This document shows, piece by piece, positions 1 to 11,206 of a DNA stretch of 64,000 nt; the stretch's first letter is position 1, and each line of letters starts with the position of its first letter. A program made the position numbers and the translations under genes. Source of the DNA: Siderastrea siderea. Lineage: Eukaryota > Cnidaria > Anthozoa > Scleractinia > Rhizangiidae. The stretch is from contig OZ034979.1 of the NCBI GenBank assembly GCA_964030785.1, positions 36,253,984-36,317,983 on the forward strand. Direction: 5' to 3'. The notes under the pieces were generated by a model, which did no database searches, was not told where the DNA came from, and saw nothing but the letters and a program-made list of their open reading frames with translations.

Positions 1-137
1 TAACTTACACCGCATGAAAGTGCTGCTCAATATGGCTTTCATTTGAATAGTCACACTTTAGGATTTCATCCACAGACCCAAAACTTAGATCCACTTTGTA
101 CAGCATAATAAATTGCACCATATGACAGTGTTGCTCA
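1..137 (+). repeat. 106-bp satellite, left part of split array
   Basis: About one monomer of the satellite family whose consensus includes TTTCATTTGAATGGTCACAC, then GGATTTCATCCACAG and GTTAGAACCACC. It is cut at 137 by the transposon at 141-833 and resumes on the far side, so the two parts were once a single array. Confidence 0.5.
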
Positions 138-140
138 TTA

Positions 141-833
141 GGGACCGTTCATTTTTTATGAGATAGGGAGGGCTGGTGGGATTTGATGGGTAGTACCTGT
201 AGAATATAATGACCCCCCCTCTACGTTAGAAATTTTTTACCTGGCCCCCCCTTGTAGTCCTAAATATTTGAGATGACCCCCCCCCCCCAAAAAAAAAAAG
301 TGAAAACAAGAAGAAGTGATAAAGTAAATCTAAAACTTATGAAGCTTAAATTAAACAGTCAATCAGTTAACACTCAAGTCCTGCAGAAGTAAATGCTTAT
401 TCTGAAGTACATAAACAGACAATTCATGCCGGTTGAAAGCATTATATTGGACACTGTTATTAGCTGTTTAAGAATCAGATCAGCAGAGGCCAAAAAAGAG
501 TTGACATTCCCTTGGCTGTATTTTGTAATGAAACAGTTGGTGGAGTAGAGTTGCCGTTGGGTGTATAATAAAGAAGGGGGGTCCGGGGGCATTCTCCCCC
601 GGGAAAATTTGAATTTTCAGAACCTTAGAAACGCTATTTTTGGCCTTCTGGCATTGATGTTTGCATTATTAGAGATGCTGTCACTAATAAACTTAAAGGC
701 ATTTTTTTTTGGTGATCCCCCCTTTACACACCATATTTTTTTGGCTGGCCCCCCCTTTGAAGCCAAATTTTTTTACATGGCCCCCCCTCAAATCCCACCA
801 GCCCCCCCTACCTCATAAAAAATGAACGGTCCC
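141..833. mobile_element. Harbinger-like non-autonomous DNA transposon, C-rich
   Basis: Terminal inverted repeats begin GGGACCGTTCATTTTTTATG at both ends and extend about 46 bp with few mismatches. TTA is duplicated at 138-140 and 834-836, the 3-bp target duplication typical of PIF/Harbinger elements. The interior holds several runs of 6 to 15 C, or G, spaced through otherwise AT-rich DNA, and no transposase. It interrupts a satellite array, so it is younger than the array. Confidence 0.5.
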
Positions 834-836
834 TTA

Positions 837-1293
837 GCCTTCATTTGAATGGTCACACTTTAGGATTTCATCTACAGATTTAAAAGTCAGAACCAACTTG
901 TGCAACATGATAAATCGCACCATATGAAAGCACTGCTCAATGGCTTTCATTTGAATAGTCACACTTTAGGATTTCGTCCTCATACCCATAAGTTAGAACC
1001 ACAGAGCTAAATGCTCAGTAGTCTTCATGTGAATGTGCACAGTTTAGAATTTTATCCACAGACCCTTTATGTTAGGACCACTTGGTTCAGCATAGCAAAC
1101 TGAACCACAGTAAAGTACTGCTCAGTAGCTTTCACTTGAATGGTCACACTTTAGGATTTCATCCACAGGCTCAAAAGTTAGAACCATCTTGTAAAGCATA
1201 ATAAACAGCTCTGCAGCAAAGTACTGCTCAGTAGCTTTCATTTGAATGGTCACGCTTAAAAATTTTGTCCACAGCCTCAAAAGGTAGAACAAC
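837..1293 (+). repeat. 106-bp satellite array, right part
   Basis: Five diverged monomers follow the transposon, recognisable by the repeated TTTCATTTGAATGGTCACAC and ATCCACAG blocks at roughly 840, 945, 1022, 1129 and 1233. One spacing is short (about 77 bp), indicating a deletion. The array stops about 30 nt before the splice acceptor of exon 1. Confidence 0.5.
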
Positions 1294-1323
1294 ATTAATG
1301 TTACCTTGTTTTGTAAATTTCAG

Positions 1324-1414
1324 TGATCATGAACGTGATTTGGGATTTAGCCTTGTCCTGGACATGCGAGGCAACACATGGCATGGTGCCAAGCCTTTGC
1401 TAAAAGCTTTGCAG
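1324..1414 (+). CDS. TRIO: Trio exon 1 of window: SEC14 domain segment
   Basis: The acceptor is AAATTTCAG and the donor CAG/GTACCT. The first base completes a codon begun in the upstream exon, and the next 90 bases give 30 codons (window residues 1-30). The segment contains GFSLVLDMRGNTW, matching the Trio/Kalirin core strand GF-VIIDMRG--W of the CRAL-TRIO fold, followed by KPLLKALQ. The domain binds lipid in related proteins. It ends in phase 0 and continues directly in the exon at 4545. Protein-level similarity is strong, so confidence is high although the exon is short and outside any long ORF. Confidence 0.5.
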
Positions 1415-2512
1415 GTACCTATAGTGTAGCCGAATGTACATGTATGATAAATTTTAACACTGACGTACATGTCTCAATTCTTGTGAAGTGCAAAGGGTGT
1501 CTATAATTAACTTAATTAAATAATTAAAATGAGATTATTCACACCTATCTAGAATCCCCATTTGTTTCCGGCTGGAATCCATCTCCTTGGATTTGCTTAC
1601 TATTTTTAAGCTTTGTACTATAATTACTCATCTCTTACTTATTTATTTATCTCGAATCTCCCACTATCCTGAACAAAGTGTGCTTTCTGAGGCCAAAACA
1701 AACTTCCCTTATCTCAAGCTGTAGTAATTATTGTGGTGACTGAATGTCAACGGGAAGAAATTTTGCAAATTAAATTAATTGTAGCAAATTTTGTCCTTGA
1801 AAGGATACATTTCTCCATCCTTGATGTTATTTGCTGGCAAGAGTGCCCCGTGGTGCCTAATATGTTTGTTGAACTGATGAGAAAAAAGAAGCATTGAACT
1901 AATAAATTATAATAGACCAATCTACATGCACGTGACCACCATTTTGAAGATTTGAATCTAAATGTGTATGTCTCTTTGAATGAATGATTCAGAACTGTAA
2001 AGGAGAATGGAAAGTTGCAATTAGAAGTTTCTTGAGTTTAAATCAAACACTGAAACAGTTAGTGTAGTGACTCTGGATTGTAAGGTGTATTAATAATAGT
2101 TCCCCATTCATACTGATGCGTACATTTGGAGATTCAAATCTTCAAAATGCTATCCATGCTTGAGGTAGATTGACCACAAGAGACCTTTACAGCCAATTTC
2201 GGGCCCAACAACTGGTTGGTGATTTGTGTCATAGCAGAGGTTTATTTGAAAAATATGAAATTAAGCGTCATTCAGACTTGCTGTCTTAAGACCCACTATT
2301 TTGAACAAGTTTCCCTTTCCCTGATGATGGGAGTCTACTATAAAATGAAGGAAAAATATAAAATAAGTCAACAAAAATCTAACAATGAATTACGTAATAG
2401 TTTGCCTTGAGCACCAAGTAGTCAAAACAAAAATCTAGTCAAAACAAAATGTGCTCTTGAATTTCAACTTCCTTTTGAGACTATTTTCATACCAAAAGCA
2501 GCTTAAGAGCAT

Positions 2513-2723
2513 TTAACCCTTTTACTCCCAAGAGTACATAAAATCAAAATTCAAGAAAAATCCCAAAATTAAATTTGCAAAATACTTAAATATAAATAGT
2601 ACCACGTGAAAGTACTGCTGAAGAGGTTTCATTTGAATGGTCACACCATAGGATTTCATCCACAGACACAGATGAAACCATCTTAAATGTCTCCATAACT
2701 GACTCCGGGATTGAAAGTGTTAA
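2513..2723 (+). mobile_element. TTAA-ended MITE family A with embedded satellite monomer
   Basis: The 211-bp element starts TTAACCCTTTTACTCCCAAG and ends GGGATTGAAAGTGTTAA, giving imperfect inverted ends with TTAA at each terminus, as for piggyBac or Kolobok insertions. The centre (about 2597-2690) is most of a 106-bp satellite monomer with family-specific variants such as GCTGAAGAGG. A near-identical copy is at 23048-23261. Confidence 0.5.
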
Positions 2724-3030
2724 ATCACACAAGATGTCTTATGATGGACAAAGTTTTCACTTCACTGTGCCCTTTAGTACTATGTTGAGCCTACTATTTA
2801 TAGTATTTGCAGAATAGTTTTTCTAACGTGATGAAAGCCTTTAGAATTAGCTAAAATTGGGAGCTTAGGGGAGGGAGAGGGGTGAATGGAGAAGAAAGTT
2901 TTTTGATATCTACTGGATTTTGCCATTTTTCATTCAGCTTGTGGTGTTTTAATCTGTATGTGACAAAGTAAAACTGCCCAAGCACATCAAGTCCAAAAGA
3001 AATGTTCCTGCATAGATTGATTGTATAATA

Positions 3031-3202
3031 ATTATTGATTGATTGATTGGCAGACTGGTTGTTTGGTTAATTGATTAGATGATTGACTGTTACTGTAGAC
3101 TGATTGATGATTATATTGAACAATAAATTTATTGGTTGGTTAATTGATTATAATAAGTGATTCACTGTTATAACGACTGACTGATTGATTGATTGATTAA
3201 TT
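3031..3202. repeat. Degenerate GATT/TTGATTGA low-complexity repeat
   Basis: Runs of GATTGATTGATT alternate with two diverged longer units that each contain GTTAATTGATTA followed by GATT runs. It looks like an old tandem duplication of a simple repeat, with no coding potential. Confidence 0.5.
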
Positions 3203-3418
3203 AAGCAATCTTTTCACCTACATTAAAGTGCTGGTAGCTGATTGCCACCAGTGGTGAATTTATTGCCACAGTTAAAAGATTATCTCCACTAATTGATTAT
3301 GCCTTCATCTGTTATTAGTAACTGTTTTATTGTTAGTATTAGATGAAAGATAAGTTCTCTAGCAATGCTAAAATAATAAACAACCAAAAACACTTTTAAT
3401 TTCAGTGTTAAAGACCTT

Positions 3419-3806
3419 TAAAGGGGTTATGTCACGAGGATTTTGCTATTTTAGGTCAATTCTGCACTAAAATCAAAACCTAGTGCCTTTACTCATACAC
3501 AAAATGCTCCTATAAAACCATGAGAAAGATATCAAATGACTTTTATCAGCGATAGCTAACCATAATATTTTTTTGGTGATTTTTGAGAACATAGCATCAA
3601 AACTTGAAAAAATTGGCCCAATTTTTTCAAGGTTCAATCCATTTCCATCCTTGCCATTGGTGGCAACAGACGGCAGGAAGCAGTTTCAGTGGCGTAAGAT
3701 AGTCTTTAATAACAAAACTAAACCCTTATTTTTGGAGTTCAGTTGATGCAAAGACACTTTTTAGCTTTTTAAAAAGATACTAAAATAGCGTGACAGAGTC
3801 CCTTTA
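3419..3806. mobile_element. Non-autonomous element with TAAAGGG inverted ends
   Basis: The left end reads TAAAGGGGTTATGTCACG and the right end, on the opposite strand, TAAAGGGACTCTGTCACG; both are followed by a CTATTTTAG-type block in inverted orientation. The 388-bp interior has no coding sequence. The ends are imperfect but long enough to support a MITE; the superfamily is not assigned. Confidence 0.5.
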
Positions 3807-4544
3807 AGTCAACCCAGTGCATAGTCAGTTCAGTTTTATTATAACTGTGCCAATTATGTATAAATTTATCGCAATTAACTGAGCAAAATAAACATCAGTA
3901 TTAAGAAATGAAATTTATTTGTGTTTGTTTGATTGATTGATCACTTGTCATGACCACCAAAACTGTTGGGAGTAAATTACTATCAGTCATAGTCTAATCC
4001 ATTTTTCTTGAAAATGTTGATCGTTTCAGAAACCTACCTTGCAATTATAGATCTCTCTAAAAATAAGAAAAGTTGATCGATTATGCTCACTTTGTTCCTT
4101 TATACTTTTTACGAATCTCTAGAAGATAATCTTCTGTTAAGTTTCGTTAGCAATATTTAGCTGTCGCACTTACCGTAATTATTTCCGAAAGGGGCAAGAT
4201 TGCGGAATCTACAATGAGTGATTGAATTAAGGGAACTTGAAATGTTTCTGAATTTTTTAGAAGGATTTTCATTCCATGAAAGATGTTTGTGGGAGTGGAA
4301 ACAGGGAAACATTTTGGGAAGTAATTTTTCCATGATGTTTCTTGGTTTGTAGAAGCCTTTAAAGTAGAGAAATATCTTTTGTGAGTAGTATTATTTGTGC
4401 ACATATAACTCATATAGGGGAGTAGCCCCTTTTCTTCTTAGCTTTTATTAGCCTTCCAAATAGTCACATGGATTTCATCTTTCAAAAAAAATACACACAA
4501 ACTAGTACTAATTAATAAATTTTTATGCTATGAAAATCTTTCAG

Positions 4545-4646
4545 GAGTGTTTTATAGCCAAAGTTCACACAGTTTACCTTCTTAAACCAGACGGATTCTG
4601 GGAGAGTCGCAGAGCATCCTTTGGTAGTTCCAAGTTAATATTTGAG
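4545..4646 (+). CDS. TRIO: Trio exon 2 of window: SEC14 domain segment
   Basis: The acceptor is ATCTTTCAG and the donor GAG/GTAAGT. The 102 bases give 34 codons (window residues 31-64) in phase 0 at both ends. The peptide includes VYLLKPDGFWESRR and SFGSSKLIFE, matching the Trio/Kalirin segment that reads roughly ALIIKPDNFWQKQR and FGSSKFEFE. It continues exon 1 with no missing residues, so no exon was skipped between 1414 and 4545. Confidence 0.5.
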
Positions 4647-4898
4647 GTAAGTAACATTTTGGTTTTCATTTATGTGAGGATCCCTTATAATTTGCCTTCT
4701 TATGTTAAAGGACTTTGGTCATTTAACTCTCATTCTAATTACATGTATGTGCCATCAGGGTTCCCAAGCTTATGATCTGGAGCCCTTCACAACCGACCAG
4801 ATATGGATCAGCAGTTTTCGGAGGGATGAACTGAGCAATTTTTGTCGGTTCAGGGATTAAAATAGACCATTTCCGAGTTGCTTTGTACCTCTTTTTCA

Positions 4899-5002
4899 AA
4901 GCGAGTCTTGGTGCATAGCCTTTCATATGAAAATGAGTTTTCATTCACATGCAGATAAAACTCATTTTCATATGAAAGGCTTTGCATGAGGCCTCGCTTT
5001 GA
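4899..5002. mobile_element. Palindromic MITE
   Basis: Two arms of about 40 bp are inverted copies; each contains GCCTTTCATATGAAAATGAG on one strand or the other. They are separated by a short AT-rich loop near 4942-4956. The whole could fold as one hairpin. I have no superfamily evidence. Confidence 0.5.
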
Positions 5003-5205
5003 ATTGTGATACTTTTAGGATCAGGGTTGAAAGTAATGGGATGGGTAGCAACAGGTTTCAAGGGATAAACTGCACTCATTTTATGGAATCATGGATCAAA
5101 ATTTCTGGTGTTTTTATGATCAGGGATTGAATTGTAGGTACAAGAAGTGCAATCAGTGGTGGGATGGCAATCAGCAGTATTCTCGGGGATGAATCATGCA
5201 GTTGT

Positions 5206-5418
5206 GAGGCCTGGAAATTAATTTTTTTTTCCCAGGAGCAATTCTGCTCTTAGGTCCAAAATTTTAGGAGTCTAACAAGGAGCAGAAAATGGATTTATTA
5301 TGGAAATGGGCCAAAAGTTGAAGGAGCAAATTTGCTCCCAAGTTATGTTTTTTTAAGGAGCAAATGTCTGCAAACCAGTCGCAAACTGCACATTTGCGAC
5401 CGTAAGTTTCGAGCCCTG
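5206..5418. mobile_element. hAT-like non-autonomous fragment (tentative)
   Basis: The right end read on the opposite strand starts CAGGGCTCGAAACTTACGG, the CAGGG start common in hAT elements; the left end has a diverged GGCCTGGAAATTA. The flanks show a possible 8-bp duplication GTTGTGAG versus GTTGTTAT. The surrounding minisatellite resumes after it, which supports insertion. The interior repeats GGAGCAAAT and TTTGCTCC. Confidence 0.5.
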
Positions 5419-6085
5419 GTTGTTATGGACTCATGGTTAATATTTTGAGACTTATGGATCAGGGATTGGAATTTTAAGTACAAAAAGGGATCAGCGATAG
5501 GATGGTGATTGGCACTTTTGAGGGATCAAAGTGATCTTCCGTGGAACACATTTCTTAATTTTGAAGTGATGAATGGCGTTTCGTGACTCAACAGTAAAAT
5601 AAGCAGCAGGGCGAACTGGCTTGGTTGAGGTCTTTAAATACTACGCTCTTATTTTCTCAAACAACGATTGAGAAATGAAACAATATGGTCTGGCATACAA
5701 GTTCACATCTCGAAATATACAAATGTAGGAAACCAAATGACTGATACACAACTATGCGTCTGTAAGTGCCAATTTTGGTCACAAATGGACTATTTGTGGA
5801 AAATTATTTTGTGATGTAAGTGAAGTTTGAACTTCTGTATACAATTAAGTTAAAAGAGATCATGATCAATCATGTATGACATATTATTTGTTAGTATTTT
5901 GTCATTTCAATAATTATACTGTGTATTTAACTGAAAATACAGTAAAAGTTAATTTGGGATACTTTTTCATGATTCATCGAAGCAACTACAGATAAGGAGA
6001 ACGTGTATATGTGACCATCTAGATATCTAGATTTGTGCACAGGATTTGCAATTTGAAGCATGTATTTACGGACTGCTTAGCAGTA

Positions 6086-6284
6086 GGGGTGGTGAATGGT
6101 CCTTCAAAAACTGCGTGTCTCGCAAAATTTTAGCCAAATTTCAGGGGTCTCGTCGTCTCGAATTTTTCTTTGACGCCTTCTCGCAGTCTCGATTTCTTTT
6201 GCAAGGCTAAAAAGGTCTCGGGCTCGCAGAAAAGATATCAGTCTCGCCGTCTCGCAAAGTCTCGCATTTACCATTCGACACCCC
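6086..6284. mobile_element. hAT-like MITE with TCTCG repeats
   Basis: An exact 8-bp duplication TAGCAGTA flanks the element at 6078-6085 and 6285-6292. Inverted ends are GGGGTGGTGAATGGT and, on the opposite strand, GGGGTGTCGAATGGT. The 199-bp interior contains about ten TCTCG motifs in one orientation. The 8-bp duplication points to hAT. No coding sequence is present. Confidence 0.5.
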
Positions 6285-9200
6285 TAGCAGTACTGTTTCA
6301 TCTGCTTTATAACTCAACTTTATCACTTTAAATGCTACCTGTAATGTGTTTTCCTCTAGTTAATCTTATTTTCTTTTCCTCCCTGTGGTATTTTTAGTTA
6401 TTTATGATGCCCTACATATCTGCTAAATCCACACATTTTTAAGCTCTGTACCTTCCCTCCATGTGTGCACATGTTAGGTAGTTCTCAATAACCTCCCAGG
6501 TCAAGCTGTATAAAACAGAGATTTCATATTACTTGACAAAGAATACCTGATCATTTGTTCTGTACCTCTGATTTGTCAACCCCTAGCCTTGGCAATTGAG
6601 GCTCCACAAGGCCTTTTCAATTAGCATGTCTGAGTTGCTGATGATATATAACAATGCTGCACACATTGTCCAACTGAAATTTGACCCTTCTTCAAAGATA
6701 AATGTTAGCCTATTGTCCTTGTACAGGGGAGTTCAAACTGTCTGGGATTAAAAATTTCTGTCACATCATTGTTTTGACTTTGAACCCTTTTTGCAAACTA
6801 CTTTTATGGGATTATAACACTATTGCATTTTGGTTTGCCAAGAGAGTGTGCCAGTTTTCAAGTTTCATATTTTCCGGTAATTCTCAGATAATTTCATTTG
6901 TGCTTTGATAGGTATTGCATGACATTTTCCAAATTTTTGTGGTAGCAGCATCCTATTGAAGTGTTGAGGCTATCATGTTCAGCTTGAGCAGCTCATGCTT
7001 ACGCTTTTCTCTGATCCCCATAAGCATTGTCTGGGCTTAATCCTTTCCGATAAACTAAACAAAAAAGATCGGACTCTATTTGCCCCATTGTGTAACCCAA
7101 CTGAAGCGGGGTTATGGTGGAAAATGTGCTTTTTGTGTATGAGGTCAGCTTAACAGTTAGAGATTTCCATTGCTTATGATAAGGTCAGTCAAGTGTATGT
7201 TAATGCTTGCATATAATGGTTTGTTTGCCCACTTGTATTAGATTTTATGTCAGCAGTATCATTTTGAATGTGGTGCTTTGAGCAAACAAACATAACTTTA
7301 TACTTATTTACCATTTCAATATTTTATTCAACATCATTATAGTATAATTGTACATTGATTTGCAGACTTATACAAAATGTGTACAAATGTACTGGCAATA
7401 CTAACAGTACAATCATTTTATTTTGAAGAGGTTATTAATTGAAAGAACCCTAGAATTGAAATTATGTTTTTGGTATATTTAACCTGAATGCCAAAATAAT
7501 TTTTTCTTGGCCATGTGGAGATCTTTCTATTCATTCATTGTCATGTACTAGCTCACAAAGGTTAATGTTTAACTTTTTGTTCTGTCGTTGGTTGTTGTGA
7601 TCGTCAAACAGTACACAAAATATGTTTTTTTTGTGATTTATTTTTGTAACAGACATTGCCTTGCAGCTGCAAGATGTACATGAAAATTATTTGAATGTAC
7701 ATTTTTGCTCTGTTTGACATAGTTGCCCTTTATTTGTTTTTAGAGTATTTATGGTTGTTTTTGTTTATGTTAAGTTGCACAATCATGATACTTAAGAACA
7801 AAACTGTTAAATTTACCAAAGGAAAGAGTTGACTTTTTCAAATTGTTATTTATATAGCAGTATACTCTACAATGTTACAATGTATTTAAATTTCACTCTT
7901 TTTGTGTGGTCAGTTTTTGAACTCACATAATCCAGTGCAATTAGATTTGTTTTAAACTCATGTCATTTTCAAATGGTTTGTTATTGAGTGTAGGCCTGCT
8001 GGGTGTTTGTTGTAATTAATTTATGATCTCATTCCGTAACTTGCACACTGTTATTTTTGTTTTCTGAACTAAGATTGATCTGGAGATCAATGTAATTAAA
8101 ATGCTGTGAAAAATGTAAGGGGTGCCTTTGGTGGCATTTTCAGACTGGACATTAAAATTCATCCTGTCAATTTTCTCCACTAGTTTTCGGCCACAAATAA
8201 GCTCACAGCTGTTTTAACTTGTGAGTAGCCAGTTCTTACATATTGCCTCTTCGTCCCTGATAGTTCATAGTGTGTGTTTTAGTGCCTTCTGACCAGAAGT
8301 CTGTGAAATCTGTGGTGAGACTGATTTTGTTATTTCAAGTTTTAAATACGTGATCAATATTTTAATTACAATTCTCCGTGTTCACTGTAGGCAAAAAGTC
8401 AAACTACTCAGACACTAATTTTCTGCTCTAGCAATCCCTGTGTTTACTAATTTTTAAAATGTGTTAACATTACTGCATGAACAGTATTTTTGCTGAGATT
8501 TTTTGTGAGCTGTAATAGAAGTAAGAATCTTGACATACCTTTTTCAATGAACTGCATAATGAATTGAAGAGGTTTCCTTTATCAGTAGAACAGCTGTTTA
8601 TAAAGTGGTCTTTACTGTATTTTTATACTACAAGTAGACAGCTTCATGACAATTGCCTACAGGGCAAAATAATTTTTTTTATGAGTGAAGTGATTTAAAA
8701 ACACATGTCACGTTTGGTTCTTTATGGATCATTTCATTGCTTGAAAGCATTATGATCTATTGTCATATCCTGCCATTTATGAACCACAACAATAGGAAGT
8801 CAACCCACATGATGCTTGTGGCTGTATGCAGATGAGGTTTATAGACAGGAAACTGCATTATCAATCCTACCACTGTCACAGACCATTTTGAATTTACTTT
8901 GTTTGGAATTAATTATGTTGTGATCCAAAAAATACTGTTGATGAAATCACCCAGTTCTAGGATTTATTCTAACTTCTTCTCAGTATTTGAAAAGTTGTGT
9001 TGAAATCACTTCATTTGTAAGGTAAATGATTTTTACTATTTTCACTTGTAAGCAGTTGCTAGCAAACTTTAGTTGATAATAATTTATGATTTTCAGCTAG
9101 AAACAGCTAGTGTACATTTGTATGTTATTCATCCATGAATTCTGTTTGATATAATCATTCAAACTTTCTGAGTGTATTTTTATCATTTTTACTTTGTAAT

Positions 9201-11127
9201 CCTTTTTCTTTGTCATCTGTAGATGGATTCACATTGATTTTTTCTCTGATTTTGCCTCCATAATTTTGAAAATCTACACTCAATTTGACCTCTTCTAGTT
9301 GCTTTCTTTTTAATCCACATGTCTTGTGTTGTCAATATTTGACTGTGTTTGTTTATAATAACTATGTTGTACTGTTTACCCCATACGTGTCTGTATGCTT
9401 TTACCGGTAAAATGCTTTTAGTACTGCAAAGCCTACATGTATGTGGTTTTAGATTCAAATCATTCTGCAGTTTGTTGTAATAGGGTTTTCTCAGTGAGTT
9501 TCCATGGTCATGGTGATACCTTTTACTGTGCCAGTAAACAGCTAAAAGGCCTAAATTTATTTAATTTATAGATTTGGGCTAGTGTATGACGTTGTCCCCT
9601 CAGGCATTGTTTAATGAACTACAAGATGTGGTCTCTTCCCACCTCATTTGCCTCAAAATGCTCAAATATTTGCTGTTTCAAGTGGAGGTCATAATTAATT
9701 CGGAGTTCTGTGTTCTGTTTTATTTTGTCAAAATTTTTTAAAGATATTTGTAGTCTACAACCTGCACCATGGGCTTTCTAGATATTGAGACATTCAATCA
9801 TTTTACTTGCTTTTGTGAATTGTGTTTTGATTATTTTATGAAGTCATGTTTACTTGTGACAGCATAAGTAATTTTTTAGTCACATTGTATGCACTTGCCA
9901 AATGAATAAAGATTTAGCTATACAGGGTAAAATTTTAATTATGCGGACAGCAGGTACAATGCACATCGCTGCCTAAAGACTCTCACACTGGTGTTTTGTG
10001 TACATTGCATACACATTATCAGTCAATTGTAACCAACAAATCTGTTCACAAGGCACCAACGTGGAGTGAGTCGATTAGAAGGCTTGTGTACCTTTGTATC
10101 TTAACCCACAACCTGTCGGGGACACTTGTGTGTTCAAAACTGATATTAGAAAACCACTGAAATTTTTTGCTTGTAGTTATATAATAGTGCCTTGTTTCGC
10201 TAGATGGGCAAAAAGTTACAAAATCTAAATTTTGCAGGTGAATTTTGTTCCCATTTATTAAGTCTTGGTAACAAATCTTGCGTAGATTACAGTTATTGGT
10301 TTTCCTTTGTTTTTTGGAGTATGATTTTTATCTATTCGATCATTTAGGGTATGGAGCTTCTTTTGGTACAACTTCAGCCTCATAATTAAAATATATTGTA
10401 ACGTTTTTGAATTTTAAATGCAAACCAGAATAGTGGCCATTATTTCTTTTGCTAATCAGTTTTACTTGTGCATCCAAAGTGAAAATTTGGAACAGATTTT
10501 GACTCTCTGCACCTGTAGGTAATTTTTAATAGCTTATTTGAGATAAAAATGTTCAGTGATCAAAATAGCAACTTTCGAATTTTGTTGTTTGCTTTTTACA
10601 GTATTTTGTAACTTAAAGTTGGAAGCTTTAACTTTTTCAAAGGGCTCATACCATATTTGTTTTCTGAGAGGCCTGTCCATTTCTCTGACAGTTTGTTTTT
10701 TAATTATTCTATTGTTCTAGAAAGCCATGTGCTCTTAGGTCTTATCAAAGTAACCCTTGCTTATTATGTCTGTAGCTAAATGACAGATTGGAATCTGAAT
10801 TCTCATTTTTGTCTTAAAGGAGTGTAATGGAGAATTTAGAAGATGATATTTTTCAGCATGATCAGGCTTAGGTCATTGTGTGAAGTAAATTATTATCAAC
10901 ACTTAGGACTGTTTTGTGGGTAATCCTATGCAACTGGAGCATTTTCTGTGAGAGGTAAATTTGAAATAATATGTTGTTCATAGTTCAAATGTAACAACGT
11001 TAGCAGGGGGTGCTTGCGGTGATAATATTTCTGTTGAATTTTGCCTTGTATTTACACTTTCTTGAATTAATTTAAACTCTAATTTATTTTACCTTTTGCC
11101 TCCAAGAACCATGAGATATCGGTTTGA

Positions 11128-11206
11128 TTTTTTGGTCTATGGATGAAATCCCACAATGAGACCACTTAATAAATAAAAGCTATTGAGCAGTACTTTCCTT
11201 GTGTCC
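11128..11206 (-). repeat. Satellite monomer, reverse orientation
   Basis: One diverged 106-bp family monomer on the minus strand, shown by GGATGAAATCC, then AAGCTATTGAGCAGTACTTTCC on the plus strand read piecewise. It stands alone, about 1.1 kb from the nearest array. Confidence 0.5.

Larger units (their letters stand above)
1..1323. other. Intron upstream of exon 1: satellite plus transposon
   Basis: This stretch is almost entirely repeats. Copies of the 106-bp satellite run from 1 to 137 and 837 to about 1293, and the gap between them is filled by a 693-bp C-rich transposon at 141-833. No exon was recognised. The preceding Trio exon, which ends two bases into a codon, must lie to the left. 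Confidence 0.5.
1415..4544. other. Intron 1
   Basis: It contains a TTAA-ended MITE carrying satellite sequence (2513-2723), a degenerate GATT-rich repeat (3031-3202) and a 388-bp terminal-inverted-repeat element (3419-3806). I see no gene or recognisable motif in 1415-2512 or 3807-4544; open frames there are short and without similarity I know. Confidence 0.5.
4790..5540. repeat. Degenerate minisatellite interrupted by insertions
   Basis: Loosely repeated units contain GATCAGGGATTG, GGGATGG, ATCAGCAG and GGGATGAA blocks near 4802-4860, 5020-5075, 5120-5200 and 5457-5530. A palindromic MITE (4899-5002) and a hAT-like fragment (about 5206-5418) interrupt the series. The units are too diverged for a clear period; roughly 120 bp fits best. 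Confidence 0.5.
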
